64,000 bases of DNA from positions 15,956,501 to 16,020,500 of the forward strand of contig CM065321.1 of NCBI GenBank assembly GCA_033032175.1, in the 5' to 3' direction. Each line of letters starts with the position of its first letter. Within the stretch, counting starts at the first letter, position 1. This DNA comes from Saturnia japonica. Taxonomy: Eukaryota; Arthropoda; Insecta; Lepidoptera; Saturniidae. The translations under genes and the position numbers were made by a program. Shown one piece after another: positions 21,361-58,000 of this stretch. The notes beneath the pieces were generated by a model. That model did no database searches. It saw nothing but the letters and a program-made list of their open reading frames with translations, and was not told the origin of the DNA.

Positions 21361-21711
21361 AGAAAAAAGTAATTTGTATTTGCGGCAAGAACAATTATTA
21401 TGCATTTATTGGGTACTGATAAGATAAGAGTGATAACTCAAAACTTTAAAGTAGTATTGAATGTGGATTCGATACTTTGATTCGTATCTGAATTAGGGCG
21501 ATATGGATTTTTTTTAAACACATATGAGACTTACACATTCATAATTATAATTGAAGTATCAATTGGATCATTTGAATCGCTTGTATTGATTTATCTCTAT
21601 CAGCTCTACGAATCAAAATAAATTTCTTTCGAGTTTTTGGCGGGATCTTGAAGTGACATGTTGTGGTTGTTATTTTTAATTCATTTACTTAGGTTTTTGA
21701 CCCTATTTTAT
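21361..21711. other. Intergenic, nothing recognised
   Basis: AT-rich sequence between the palindromes and the GAA-tailed SINE. No coding sequence or repeat end stands out. Confidence 0.6.
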
Positions 21712-21965
21712 GTAATATTTGTGGCGTTTTGCGTGATATAGTTTGGTTTTTGTGCATAAGGGAAGTGGATTATAAATATAAGCTGAAAGCATTCATTCCG
21801 AGATCACACAAAAATTCCCTAGAGAGTTCTAACAAGGGAGCCACCATCTTGTTAGGATACTGAATCGTCATAACACTTGACAATATAGTTCACTCGATAC
21901 TGGCAGTAATGGTCTTCATTAAAGAGGACCGGTTGCCAAGTTAGGAAGAAGAAGAAGAAGAAGAA
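21712..21965 (+). repeat. SINE-like repeat with (GAA)n tail
   Basis: It starts taatatttgtggcgttttgcg and ends in six or more GAA units. It matches 52833-53070 almost throughout (ggattataaatataa, agttctaacaagggagccac, ggcagtaatggtct). The ISL2EU-like transposon begins directly after its tail. Confidence 0.75.
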
Positions 21966-22096
21966 ATAGACTGCAGAAGTGATGACGTCACAAAATGGCG
22001 GATTTTGACGTTTGGGTAAAAACAAAGGGTATGTTGTATAGGGTTTTACAATTTTATTATAATAACGAGTGTGTTTTGGTGTTTGTAGTATATATA

Positions 22097-23812
22097 ATGC
22101 CATATTGTTTTGCCCCTGGGTGTAACCATGTCTCGAGAAGAGAAACTTGTAGGTTTTTCAGATTCCCGGCGAATAAAAAAGTGTTTATAAAATGGAAAAC
22201 GCTCTGCCGGTAAGTTACCTGTTACTGTGTATTTTATTGACCTATAGTTCATACAAGTTGAATTGTATTGCTAGCTTACTCATTGTTTTTCATTTCAGTC
22301 GCAAGGATAGAGACCCTACTCGTGAAGACCGCCTTTGCAGTTGCCATTTCGCTGATGAAAATGATCTTATTCCATCAATTTTTGCACACAGTAGTAACAA
22401 GAGATTCGACTTTTTGTATCCTAAGGAACAGAAAAGGTACCTATATACAGTATTTATTATTATGTACACAATCATTCCTAAAGTATGGCTTGATAAAATA
22501 GTTCTTATTTTAGCAACCCATACTGCAGAGACCTCATTGCTCTGACTGAAAGGCTGTGGTTTGTCTTACCTAATCATATAAACCATAAATCAAATATAAG
22601 TATGTATGCCTGTAGCTTAACCTTATAATATATCTTATTTCATTTAATAACATGCAATCATTTTTATATCAGGCCTATAGAAAACCAGACGACCAAAGAT
22701 GTTGCAGTTGAACTGGAAACTTTAACCATGGATGTATCATCCAACCAGCCAACAGTATGCCAAGAAAAAGAAAGTACTGATGTTTTGACTACTGCAGAGA
22801 ATTATTTCTTACAAAAAGAGAACCAGAAATTGAAGGAAGTGCTTGCCAAAGGTGAATGCAGGCTGTGTTTCGAGAATATCAAGGCAGTTGATTTGTTAGT
22901 GTTTCAGTATACAGGATTGCCTATAGCTGCTCATTTCCATGTCTTAGTGGATCTCATAAGTAGATTTGAAATTAATTATTTCATGGGTTGGAAGGTGGAA
23001 ATAATTAATATTGATGATCAATTATTATGTACATTAATGAAACTTAGACTCAATTTACAATATTTTGATTTAGTATATCGATTTAAGATCAGTGACACTA
23101 CTGTTCAAAACATATTTAAAACATTTCTCAATGTTTTACATGAGATATTATTTATAGGAATGATGGAAACAATTCCCAGAAGAGAAAAAAATAGTTTCTT
23201 TATACCATCATGTTTTGCACCATTTCCAAATATAAAAATTATACTTGATTGCACAGAAATTAAGGTAGCTATTCCATCTTCAATGAAGGAACAAAAAGCA
23301 GTGTTTTCACACTATAAACAGAGGCATACATTTAAAGTGTTGATAGGAATAGCTCCTAATGCAACCATCACATATGTCAGTGGTCTGTTCCCTGGATCTT
23401 CATCTGACAAGGTCATCACCAAAGACAGTGGTATCCTGTCACACATGGTGGCAGGTGATCTAATTTTATGTGACAAAGGATTCCTCATATCTGACCTTTG
23501 TGCACCACTTGGTGTGAATGTTAATATTCCACCATTCCTGACCACCACACAGTTTTCAAAAGAGCAAATACTTCAACTCGTCAAATTGCAAGGGCTAGAA
23601 TCCATGTGGAGAGGGCAATATCAAGGTTGAAATCGTTTAGAATTCTCGATTTTATAACACCCAACATAAGAATGTATGCCTGTAAAATCATGCAGACATG
23701 TGCAGCTCTGGTTAATATGCAGTATTCTTTATTAAAAGAAAATAAACAGTGTTTTTCTATTGAAGATCCTGAAAATCTTAATTTGGACATGCCTTTTAAT
23801 CCCGAGAATTAG
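22097..23812 (+). pseudogene. THAP-domain DDE_Tnp_4 transposase of the ISL2EU-like element (one frameshift)
   Basis: Exons are 22097-22209, 22299-22436 and 22673-23812. The first two form a THAP zinc finger: MPYCFAPGCN, FFRFPANKKVFIKW, then LCSCHF (C2CH ligands), which would bind the transposon ends. After an acidic linker and a short coiled coil come the DDE domain motifs ILDCTEIKV (first Asp) and LILCDKGFLISDLC (second Asp). A one-base loss near 23585 shifts the frame, so the annotated frame stops at 23630. The other frame continues with RARIHVERAISRLKSF (the catalytic Glu) to a stop at 23810-23812. Apart from this single lesion the gene looks intact. The donor and acceptor phases close across both introns. 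Confidence 0.8.
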
Positions 23813-24189
23813 ATATTTTATTATATAGGTCTTTTTCTTACAAGTTTACTCTTGGCTACTTAATAAATATATTGTTTGATTACTATATTCAGCATTTCAC
23901 TTTGTTAGGAATACTGATGGGAGCTAAAGGTCCACTTCATTCCATAAAATAAGTAGTAAATAAATGACTAGTATGTTTAATTGTACAACTGTAATTATAA
24001 ATACTTCTAAACTCTTAGTACCATAAGTTCTACAATAGTGTCAAAGATAGATTTAAGGTAGACAAAATAGTGTTATTTTTAAAACATGTGTTATGTGTAG
24101 TATCAAAGAAATACAATAATCTATGCTAGCTAGCTTTTCAGTTGTAATCTATTCAATAAATATTGTTTATTATATTATAGAGGAATGTA

Positions 24190-24289
24190 ACATCATAACA
24201 AATAAAAACTAAAAATTCATTACTGTTTTATTATTTGTGACATAATAACAAATAAAACCTAAAAATTGATTACTGTTTTATTATTTACA
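24190..24289. repeat. Two-copy tandem repeat of about 50 bp
   Basis: 'cataacaaataaaaactaaa...ttactgttttattattt' is followed by a copy with a few changes. It lies in the space between the two convergent ISL2EU genes, where 3' ends should be. Confidence 0.8.
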
Positions 24290-24299
24290 TATCACACAT

Positions 24300-24525
24300 C
24301 GCCCTAATATTATAAATGTGAAAGTTTGGAAGTCTGTATGCTTGTTACTCCTTCACATTAAAATACTAAACCAGTTTGGATGAAATTATGTAAGTATATA
24401 GCTTATATCCTTGAACATCACTGGCTATTTTATACTATCCCGAAATAATACAGTACCTTAGGGGTATTACAGATAACCAATAAACCAACAATTATACAGG
24501 TAGAGCTGCAGGCGAAGTCTAGTAT
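24300..24525 (+). repeat. Helitron-like dispersed repeat inside the ISL2EU element
   Basis: Cctaatattataaatgtgaa, gttactccttcac, aaccagtttggatgaaattatg and gctgcaggcgaagtctagtat are typical of a very common lepidopteran repeat type, here short and non-coding. It inserted between the two transposon genes. Confidence 0.55.
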
Positions 24526-24572
24526 AAAATAAAAATGACAATTGTTAAGTTTTTTTTATTGTGCATCGAAAC

Positions 24573-26044
24573 TTAAGACTTTAATCTATCAATAAATTGT
24601 TCTTGATAAAATTTCAGCAAGATAATTATATTCACTTCCCAATTTGGGTCTCTTTCCACTGGCAAAATGATTGTTTCCTTTGTAGTCCAAACTATGAAAT
24701 AGCATATGGATCTATTTAAAATTGCCAACTGACCCTGTATTTGGTGGTAATATGTGTGATTTATTTTTAATTTTCCATCTGCATCAAAGCAGTATTTCAT
24801 ATCTTGTTGAATTTCTTCTGCAGTGCTCATTCGGTGTTTAAACGGACATTCCACCTCCACGATAGCATCATCTCCAACTACGCCATCTGGTGATGCTCCT
24901 AAAGCACCTGAGGTGTGAAGCCAAAGCCCAGTAGGAGACACCTTCTTCTGTGTTGCCTCCTCAAACAGTTTTATAGCATTTTCTTCATGGTTTACCCCCC
25001 ACTGGATGCTTTTGATACCAGCCAGATTCTTTTTTCCTAGTAAAGTGGAAAACAATGATGGAGGGAACCTAAAACAAAACAGAGAAAATCATTTGAGTTT
25101 GTGTATGATTTAATTGCAAACACTCAGTATAACAATGGAAAAATTGTGCAAATAGGTACCTGTCTCGTTGAACAGCAGCAATCACAATTCCGAAATTGCT
25201 AGCAGTAATGAGACCTAGCCTCATTTCATGCCACAAAGGATTGTGTCTTTGACCAGTAGTGATCTGTGCAATGGCCAAAATATCATCTTGGGTAACCATG
25301 ATGTTAAGCATAATATCTTCCTTACTGCTGTATAAGGTTATAATCTGCTGCATAGACTTCCATTGGACTTCTTGACGAGTGGGTTCATCTAGAAAAAGCC
25401 AATAAAATCCTGAAAACCTAAAACAAATAAATCTGTTAAATTACATTCTTTTAATCACAAAGAACAGCAACTGAACATTCATTAAGTAGCGCATTGTACC
25501 TGTTTAGGGACTTGTTTACTTTTGAAAAAGATCTTGTCTGCCTCATTAACTGGTCTGATGATTGCTTCGTATTCCCTAGCCGGGTACATCTCACTTATTG
25601 GCTCCTGCACCTCAGCTACTGTGGTTGGCGTTTTCCAGGAACAAACATTATCTGTTTTACTTATATTTTTATTCGCATGAATTAGCAAGGCAGCTATGTG
25701 GTGACATTGGTACAAACCCCGTGGGCAGTCACATCTCATGAGGGTTATATCACAATTACTTCCAAAGTTAACCTAAAAAATTATTTAACACAGTAAGTAC
25801 AGAGATATCACCAGCCGATTTTAAACTACAATAAAAACAATACACTTGGTGCAGTATATACCTCAACGGAATACTTCTTATTTTTCATCGATGCGTATAC
25901 TTCTCCTTTTAGAATATCTAAAGAACCATCGTAGATAACTTTTGATACTTGGCCACTATCAAAACTCTTTTCACCTTTTTTAAACACAGAAATTTCTTCT
26001 TTAAATTGTTCCACAATTGCAGACAAGCTAACGATTGAAGACAT
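24573..26044 (-). CDS. YqaJ-type nuclease with SWIM zinc finger, ISL2EU-associated
   Basis: Exons are 26044-25862, 25772-25500, about 25417-25160 and 25068-24573. Exon 2 holds a SWIM finger (CDCPRGLYQCHH). Exon 3 opens the YqaJ domain (LWHEMRLGLITASNFG). Exon 4 has the lambda-exonuclease-like core: WGVNHEENAIKLFE, GASPDGVVG, VEVECPF, YYHQIQGQLAI. The usual catalytic ExK appears as E-V-E, so the Lys is replaced by Glu. The frame does not close cleanly between exons 2 and 3 under either obvious acceptor (25409 or 25417), which suggests an indel or a different donor. The role in transposition is unproven in the family; end processing is an inference. It is divergent from BLM, 289 bp from the upstream BLM exon. 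Confidence 0.75.
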
Positions 26045-26187
26045 TGTAAATTATGGCTTTATTTGAGGTTTTTTACTTGAAATAAGGTAAAAACAAAAAT
26101 AAAAAGTCCCTAGTCCCTTGCCGAAGAAGTTTGTTTTTACCCAAATGTCAAAATCCAGCATTTTGTGACGTCACACTTCTGCGATCT

Positions 26188-26748
26188 ATTTCTTTCCTGA
26201 CACTTGACCATAGATTAATATGAATATATGGAAAGACACTTGACAGTTGACAGTGTAAAGTAAAGTTGTAAAATACTAGAAAATTACAAATAATTGAATT
26301 ATTATATTATTATTTTATTACTCGTATTAGTTATGGAATCTTCTGAAATAATTCCTGCAAATAATGTTATGGGATCAAAGAATAAGACGTGAGTGTCAGG
26401 ATCAGGATTGTGTTCATCTACGAGATACAGGGATTTTTAAAAATACTTTTCTTTGGTGGACATTTTGGCGGCAGTTTACGTAGTGATGGATTTATTTTTG
26501 CGATTACCTACCATTCTTTTGAGCTATTTTTATTATAAGTGGAGTGTATTTCACATATTAGTTTGGTTAAGTAGCTAAGTGTAGTGAAGTTTTAAATAAA
26601 GTTGTAATTATAAAAAGCCAAAACTTTATCATTGATTTTGCTAAAATTGCTGTTATGATCGATTATTAAAAAACAATTACGAGGATTAGTGGCCAACATA
26701 AATAAAGACTTAGACTCATTTTATGTGTCCCATATCTTACTAATTATT
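26188..26748 (+). promoter_or_regulatory. BLM 5' flank
   Basis: This is the only host sequence between the ISL2EU element and the first BLM exons, so BLM promoter(s) should lie here or inside the transposon end. No TATA box stands out. Confidence 0.4.
26333..26388 (+). CDS. Possible alternative first coding exon of BLM
   Basis: An ATG opens 18 codons plus 2 nt (MESSEIIPANNVMGSKNK...), followed by a strong donor (gtgagt at 26389). It ends in phase 2, the same phase as the first exon at 26749-26843. It would therefore splice in frame to exon 2 at 27612. It cannot join the 26749 exon in frame: one acceptor leads into a stop and the other is in a different frame. Both exons could be used from separate start sites, or one may be spurious. 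Confidence 0.45.
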
Positions 26749-51710
<24,962 letters not shown>

Positions 51711-51765
51711 GCGGTGTAATAATTTTTTGTGACACGCTATGCGGCATACAGTAACGCAGTGACGC

Positions 51766-51999
51766 GAGTCTCACTTTAGAGAATAATGCGACCTTAGAGA
51801 TAAGCGTGACTTTAGACAATAATATGACTTTAGGCATTAATGTGACTTTAGAAACAAACGTGACTTTAGAGACTAATTTGACTTTAGCGAAGAATGCTAC
51901 TTTAGAGAAGAATGTAATCTTAACAATGAATGCGCATCTTTAGAGATGAATGTGACTTTAGCTAACAATGCTAGTTTAGAGAAACATGTGATTTTTACG
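51766..51999 (+). repeat. 18-bp minisatellite (tgactttagagaataatg), about 13 units
   Basis: Tandem, degenerate units of exactly 18 bp (one is 20), for example tgactttagacaataata, tgactttaggcattaatg, tgactttagaaacaaacg. It starts about 55 bp after the BLM stop codon, inside the presumed 3' UTR. One frame of the repeats is open and reads T-L-E-x-N-V hexapeptides, but it has a stop (TAA) just upstream and no ATG before the fourth unit. Confidence 0.85.
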
Positions 52000-52007
52000 A
52001 CAGTACA

Positions 52008-52013
52008 AATAAA
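52008..52013 (+). terminator. BLM polyadenylation signal
   Basis: AATAAA lies 298 bp after the BLM stop codon, just downstream of the minisatellite. It is the first such hexamer on the plus strand after the coding end that I noticed. Confidence 0.55.
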
Positions 52014-52066
52014 ATATTTAAACAACAATGACAAGTAAAGATTTGTTGTAATTAAAGTTTTTTTTA

Positions 52067-55000
52067 TTATTTCTGTACGTGTATTATTATTTTCATCGCT
52101 GAACCAGCTTTCGCGAGGTCGAGAGCTTCTTTAGTCTTCTCCAGTGGGAAATGGTGGGTGATGAATTTCTTTAAGTCGATAGCACCGCTCGCGACTGCCG
52201 CTAGAGCCGGCTGGTAACTAAATTTGGTATAAAAATATTAAATCAATTTTCACAGAGTTCTTAAATTGTAACTTACAATATTGAACGGTAGATTTTTTGT
52301 ACCTGATGGTAAACATACTCATGGGCGTAGTAAAGGGGCGTTCCAGTATTTATTACATAACACAATATTTGAAGATTTTTAATCCTCCCTCCTCTCATGT
52401 AATGCGCCGTAACATTTTTATGTTCCCCTACCCCCTCCCCGGTAAACGTTACGTAACACCCAAGTCAGCAAAGAGCTTTTAAAGGCCAGATACAGCTGTT
52501 TGAGGACATTACAATATGAACTCACTTTAAGAACATTGACTACAGCAATGTGCTTCAACGTACACACTAACGAATACTGACAACGAAAATAAAATAAAAA
52601 GACGTACAATACATTCGCGGGATTCCCCGTAAAACATAAACGAAAGGGTTACGAACTTGAGAAATTTTAATTGACTTTTTTTTCTCATAAAAAAAACAAT
52701 GTTACATAACGCTATGTTCGAACCCCCCTGCCACCCTTGTAACCCATCGTAACGTTTTACACGACCCCCTCCCCCAAATTGCGTTATGTAATACTTGAAA
52801 GCCCCTAAGACAAGGGCAGGTGTCCCTATATAATGTAATATTGTTGGCGTTTTGCGTGATATAGTTTGGTTATAGTTCTTAAGCGGAGTGGATTATAAAT
52901 ATAAACTGGAAGCATTCATTTTGAGATGCAAAACTCTCTAGAAAGTTCTAACAAGGGAGCCACCACCATGTTGGGATACTGAAATCGTTCTATAACCGGG
53001 CACTATATTAACTTGATAATGGCAGTAATGGTCTGCAGTGATTGCCAAGTTTGGGAGAAGAAGAAGAATAGAGAGTACGAGAAATTATTTAAAAAGACTT
53101 TATACTCACGTGCTCATGATTCTGTAGGAGCCTCTGATATCTACTTCTCGAAGCAGCGCTTGTGAGAGAGGCACCTCCACCTTGCTATCAGCGATACCCA
53201 CTACCAGAACAACACCAGCGGTCCTCGTCACCTGAACGACATATTTTCTTCAGCACGGCAAAATTGACGGTACTGTCTCTGGTGGTAAGCACAGTAAAAT
53301 CCAAACACAACAGCGACCACCGAGAGATCGTAATTCATCGTAAGCGAGTGACTATGATGGTCTTTTCACCACATGCATGTTGGTTGCGACCCAGTCGGCT
53401 TGCACAGCCCTATCACCATTTCCTCGTTCGTTACTCATCAGGGTCCACCACGTGCAGGTGAGGTTGGGTTACTGAAGATGGTATTCGACAACGAAACGTG
53501 ACAAAACAAAATATAGGTTACAGGTTAATTACGATATGTATGGTGGTTGCCATTGATTGCTTTATTACTGGATTAGCTGTGCACGGTGCCCCACGGTTGA
53601 AACCCGTGTTGTCTTTCATAATGGTTATCACTTCCCGCAAGTACAAATTATTTTAATTTTTCATTATCTCTTAAACTATGTATCTAAATAATATGCTATA
53701 CAGGGCAAAGTTTAACTTCATAAAATTGTCTTTATGATGAAGTAACTTTTGTTCGTAATGATTAATATGCTTTACCTAAAAATAATGCTCACACATTATT
53801 TTGTAATATTCAACAAATTTTTGTCATAAAAAAACTTATTGTGGCTTGTGTATCGCGGGATTTTTTTAGTTATACTAAGGATCGATATTTTTGTAGAACA
53901 TTGTGTTTACGTATCATTAACCATTACGGCAGCTTATGCGGATAAAGCAGTTCAGGAGGGCTTCCACTTCCAACTTAATTAACAAAAATCAATATTTAAA
54001 GCTAGCTGAGGGTTGTATCCTAATATTAGATAGCCTATACTATTCCTCGTGAATCTGGCTATCATGTATAAATTTTTTTTTTTAATCCTACTGATAGTTC
54101 CGGTGATTAGTGTGTTTAAACAAATAAAAAAACTCTTCCGTTTTATTATATTAATAATTAGGAGTCATACATAATTTTCGTTTCCTACCACCCAGGAATT
54201 AACTTGTGTGTTGACCAATAAATGGTTTTTTAATCGACTTCAAGAAAAGACGGGGGGTTACTCAATTCGAATGTTATATATATATATGGATTTGAATAGG
54301 GCATACGTCAAGGGTGGACCGGACCACCTTTTAAATTCATTGGCATTGGACTTTGAACTTCGAAGATACACAAGGAAACTAAAAAATAATTGAAATTAGT
54401 TTTCTTTTATGTTAAAAATTGTCTTTTCTTTATTTCATTTACCAGCATGGCGATTCTCTGCGCAGACGCGTATCCACAAGCGTCGATAGTTATGTCCGGC
54501 CGTCCCCCTAGTTGTTGTATAATCCGATCGACAGTCTCTTCATCTGAGAACTCGTTCTTGATCAGCAGCGTGTGGTCTGCGGCCAGCTCTCGCGCTGTAT
54601 CCAAACGGGATTGCACTACGTCTGGGGAATAGATTTTTTTTTAAATAAGGATAGATTTTCTACTTACAATACCTACATATAAAATACCCCTAACTTGCTC
54701 GATAGGTGAGACCTAATGATAGAATTATGCATCAAATTCTACAGACTAAAGAAAACAATAACTTTAAAGAAAAGTATATAACCAGGTCTTAAATAGTACC
54801 AATATTTTCGGTATATATGTATATTTTATTTTTGTATGTATCTCATAAATGTAAACAACGTAAGCCGAAATTATTTTGACATATAAATATGGTTTCATAA
54901 CATTTAACAAATCTGTGTGAGATGGGCTTTTAAAAACTTTTTCCTCTTACACAAAAAAAACATCTTAATAATTATGTGTGCTAATATTTTTTGATATACT

Positions 55001-58000
55001 CTATTTTGTAACTAAATGCGCTCGCCGTTCGAGTCTGTTTACTAATATTTTCAATTGCAGATCTGAGCCTTTTTTGTCGAAATTGTAACAGTTCAATTTT
55101 TTTTTGTTTCTAAATTTAAAATCAGATGTACTGCATAAATAAAATAATAATAATTATTATTAATATATAATAAGTTTACCTTTGACCATTGAGTGTGTAT
55201 GATGAGGAATCGTTCACGATTTGATGACGACGATTGCTGTTTTTTTTTATCGATGCACGGCATATTGCCTACAGTGTCCCTGATGGTTACCCCATAGTGC
55301 AATCCAATAGCTTCGGCGACTACCGTGAGATTTACAATCCATCGTTTGTCGCCGCTGTCATGTCGGTCTGCTTAAATGTCGTTATGTTTGAAGGGTTCCA
55401 TATTGTAGGAACAGTTCCACAACTTATATATGGACTACTATGGGTACGTACGGTGTGGACGGTATTACACTCTCAGCTAGGCAATGTCCCTGAGCAACAA
55501 CATAGATCGACGTAGAATCAAATTCTATAAGGAGCGTTAGCTTTCGGTGAAGGAAAACATCGTGATAAAACTACTTATATAGCATGGTGGTAAACTAAGA
55601 TGTTTTTCCATATATTCTTTATTGCACAAAAAAGTAAAAATGGAGGACTTAATGCTAAAAAGCATTCTCTACCAGTTTTCCAGGGGAGCAAGAGAAAGGT
55701 ATATGCAAGGTGTGCATAATATTTAGTAAAAAAAGAAAAATCTAGGCAATATTCAATTGCTCCAAGTAAAACCTACGTAACGAATACTTGAAGGAATCCC
55801 GAGAGTTGGCTAGTTGGATGTTGATAGGAAGCGAATTCCATAGTCGTACTGCTGTTACGGCGAAGGATTGGTCGCGGAAATTAGTATGATGACTTGGTAT
55901 ACTGATAATTAAAGAATCACAAGATCTCAGCTGTCTATTATGAGAAAAGACGAAAGTATTCTTACATTCCTACGTTGCCGAATAGGTAGCCATTTCATAT
56001 ATAAGTGTAATGCTTTACCCGCGGTATATTTTGGCAATATTAAAGTCGGGTAATTGCCTAACATTCTCCTATTCACTAATTATCTAGTTCATGGTTGCAC
56101 ATAAATACAACTCAAAATATATATTCATTTCGTTCTAACATCAAAAATATCATATAATGTCTTTCAGTCTTTTCTTCTTTTGCGTACTATATAACTGAAA
56201 GAATTTTTTATAGTTTGTATGTATAGTTTAATTACGCTGTTTTTTAGTGCACTGATGTTGGCGTATGACGCGTCTATCATTGGTGGTAAAGCATTTTGTT
56301 GTGCCCGCCTGGTTTTAAACCGAGTTAAAAATCTATCACCATACACCTGTAGGTGTGTTACGGAAGTTGCACTTGTGAGCCAGTCTCCTAGGGGATCAAA
56401 CGCTATTTGACAAAAAAGAATATCACATCTGACTGGTTAATCTGTGAAAAAAATAGTTATTCTTGGCCTCCGGAACGCCATCTGTGTAATATTTTTGTTT
56501 CAAAATATCTGTTCTAGGATGGTGCCAAGGTATATTGCGATACCTTTGGTCTAATAAAAAAAAGTAAAAAAATGTGTGGTATTAAAAACGAACCTGTTAT
56601 AAGAATCTCACTGGATCCCATAGCCTTGGCAGTCATAGCACAAAGTAAACCTATAGGTCCAGCTCCCAAGATGAGGATCTTGGAGCCGAGAGTGATTCCG
56701 GCGCGATTGCACGCGTGTATCGCGATCGCCAGCGGTTGCACGGCCGCACCTTCCTCCATTGTCAGATTGTCTGGCATCCTGGGGCATTCATATTCTTAAA
56801 TTTTACTTACCGACCTTCTCTATTCAAAATTATTACTTATATAATCAACTAGCTGCGCCCGTGGCTCCGCTCGCGTGGACTACAGATTTTTTGTTTATGA
56901 AGATATATTGATAATTTCCTTTTAAGATAAAAACCAAGTAAAATAAAAAAAATATATAAAAATGTATCGAGTAGTTTTTGCGTGACGCGCGCGCAACGAC
57001 AACCTCTATCATTTTATTTGTATAGATTAAAAAATAAATTTAGTTCCAAACTGCTTTAGTACAATGTTCCTAAACTTTTAATACTAAGTATTTTATGAAA
57101 CCCTTAATTAAATGATAACAAATTAAAGACAGTCCGTCCAATTTGAAAGAGTTGTAAATAACCTACATTAGAATTATTTATGCTATTCCGAAGTAATATT
57201 TATTTTGTAACAGTGGAATTATTTCATTGCCTAAATAATTCAATGACACAATCATAAATGTGACTGAATCATGGAGCTCTGAGGATTTTTTCACGGAACC
57301 TATTTTGGAAATCGCTGGTATACTCAGAGATCGTCCTCTATATTGGAGAGAAGACTGAATGAAACACAGCTGCCGGAACATACTATATTACTTGGAACCG
57401 ATTTTCAATTTGAGGGTGGTTGGTGGCTAGGAGAAAAATAAATTAGAAAATTTTCTACCGGCATGCAAAGATTTCACCACGATATACTTGTTAACCTTAA
57501 CATGCTTTTTTATCTATTTGTGGCGTAGTAGCTCCCAAATGGTTAAACCAATGATTTTCAATTTGATTTTTTATGTTATTTGAAAGTATTCTTTATCGTT
57601 AGTGTTTGTAGGTATGATTTAAAAAATCTGTTCAACCGTTTGCAGATCATCAACTCTTTTATAGTTGATGAAGCAATGTGAACGACTTCCACAGGTCTGA
57701 TCGATTCGAAATTCAATCCTGTTACTTCAATAATAGGTATTGCATGAAAACGGTAACCTTAACCTGATGCTGCAGCGTCATCTGGAATCTGTTAAACTAC
57801 AGACCAACTTACAGCTGAGTTAATGTTTTTGGGTTCATTGGAATGATCTCAATGGATGTGTTATTTATTATTATATTAAATTATTAAGTATATAAAACAG
57901 CCTTACTGTTCACGCACTTACTTGTGACAGAAATCGGATACGTGCTTATAGTACCGGCAGAGGTTGCCCGGTGCGCCCATCGACGAACAATAGTGTGGCT

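Larger units (their letters stand above)
21968..26187 (+). mobile_element. ISL2EU-like DNA transposon with THAP-DDE transposase and YqaJ nuclease genes
   Basis: The terminal inverted repeats of about 50 bp are well kept (gcagaagtg(a)tgacgtcacaaaatg, then ggattttgac and tttgggtaaaaacaaa on both ends). Inside are two convergent, intron-containing genes: the transposase on the plus strand (22097-23812) and the YqaJ nuclease on the minus strand (26044-24573). This pairing is the hallmark of the ISL2EU superfamily. AT at 21966-21967 and 26188-26189 could be the 2-bp target duplication, but the outer edge is uncertain because similarity between the two flanks extends a few bases further. Confidence 0.8.

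Noticed and set aside
21099..21419. Open frames in the palindromic segment
   Set aside because: They follow from few stops in an inverted repeat, and no protein similarity is evident.
22192..22545. Open frames over the transposase intron and exon 2
   Set aside because: They ignore the donor at 22210 and the acceptor at 22298. The spliced product gives the THAP signature.
26689..26748. In-frame extension of the BLM first exon upstream of the ATG at 26749
   Set aside because: It has no ATG of its own (the frame opens at GTG) and no acceptor in the right phase, so I start BLM at 26749.
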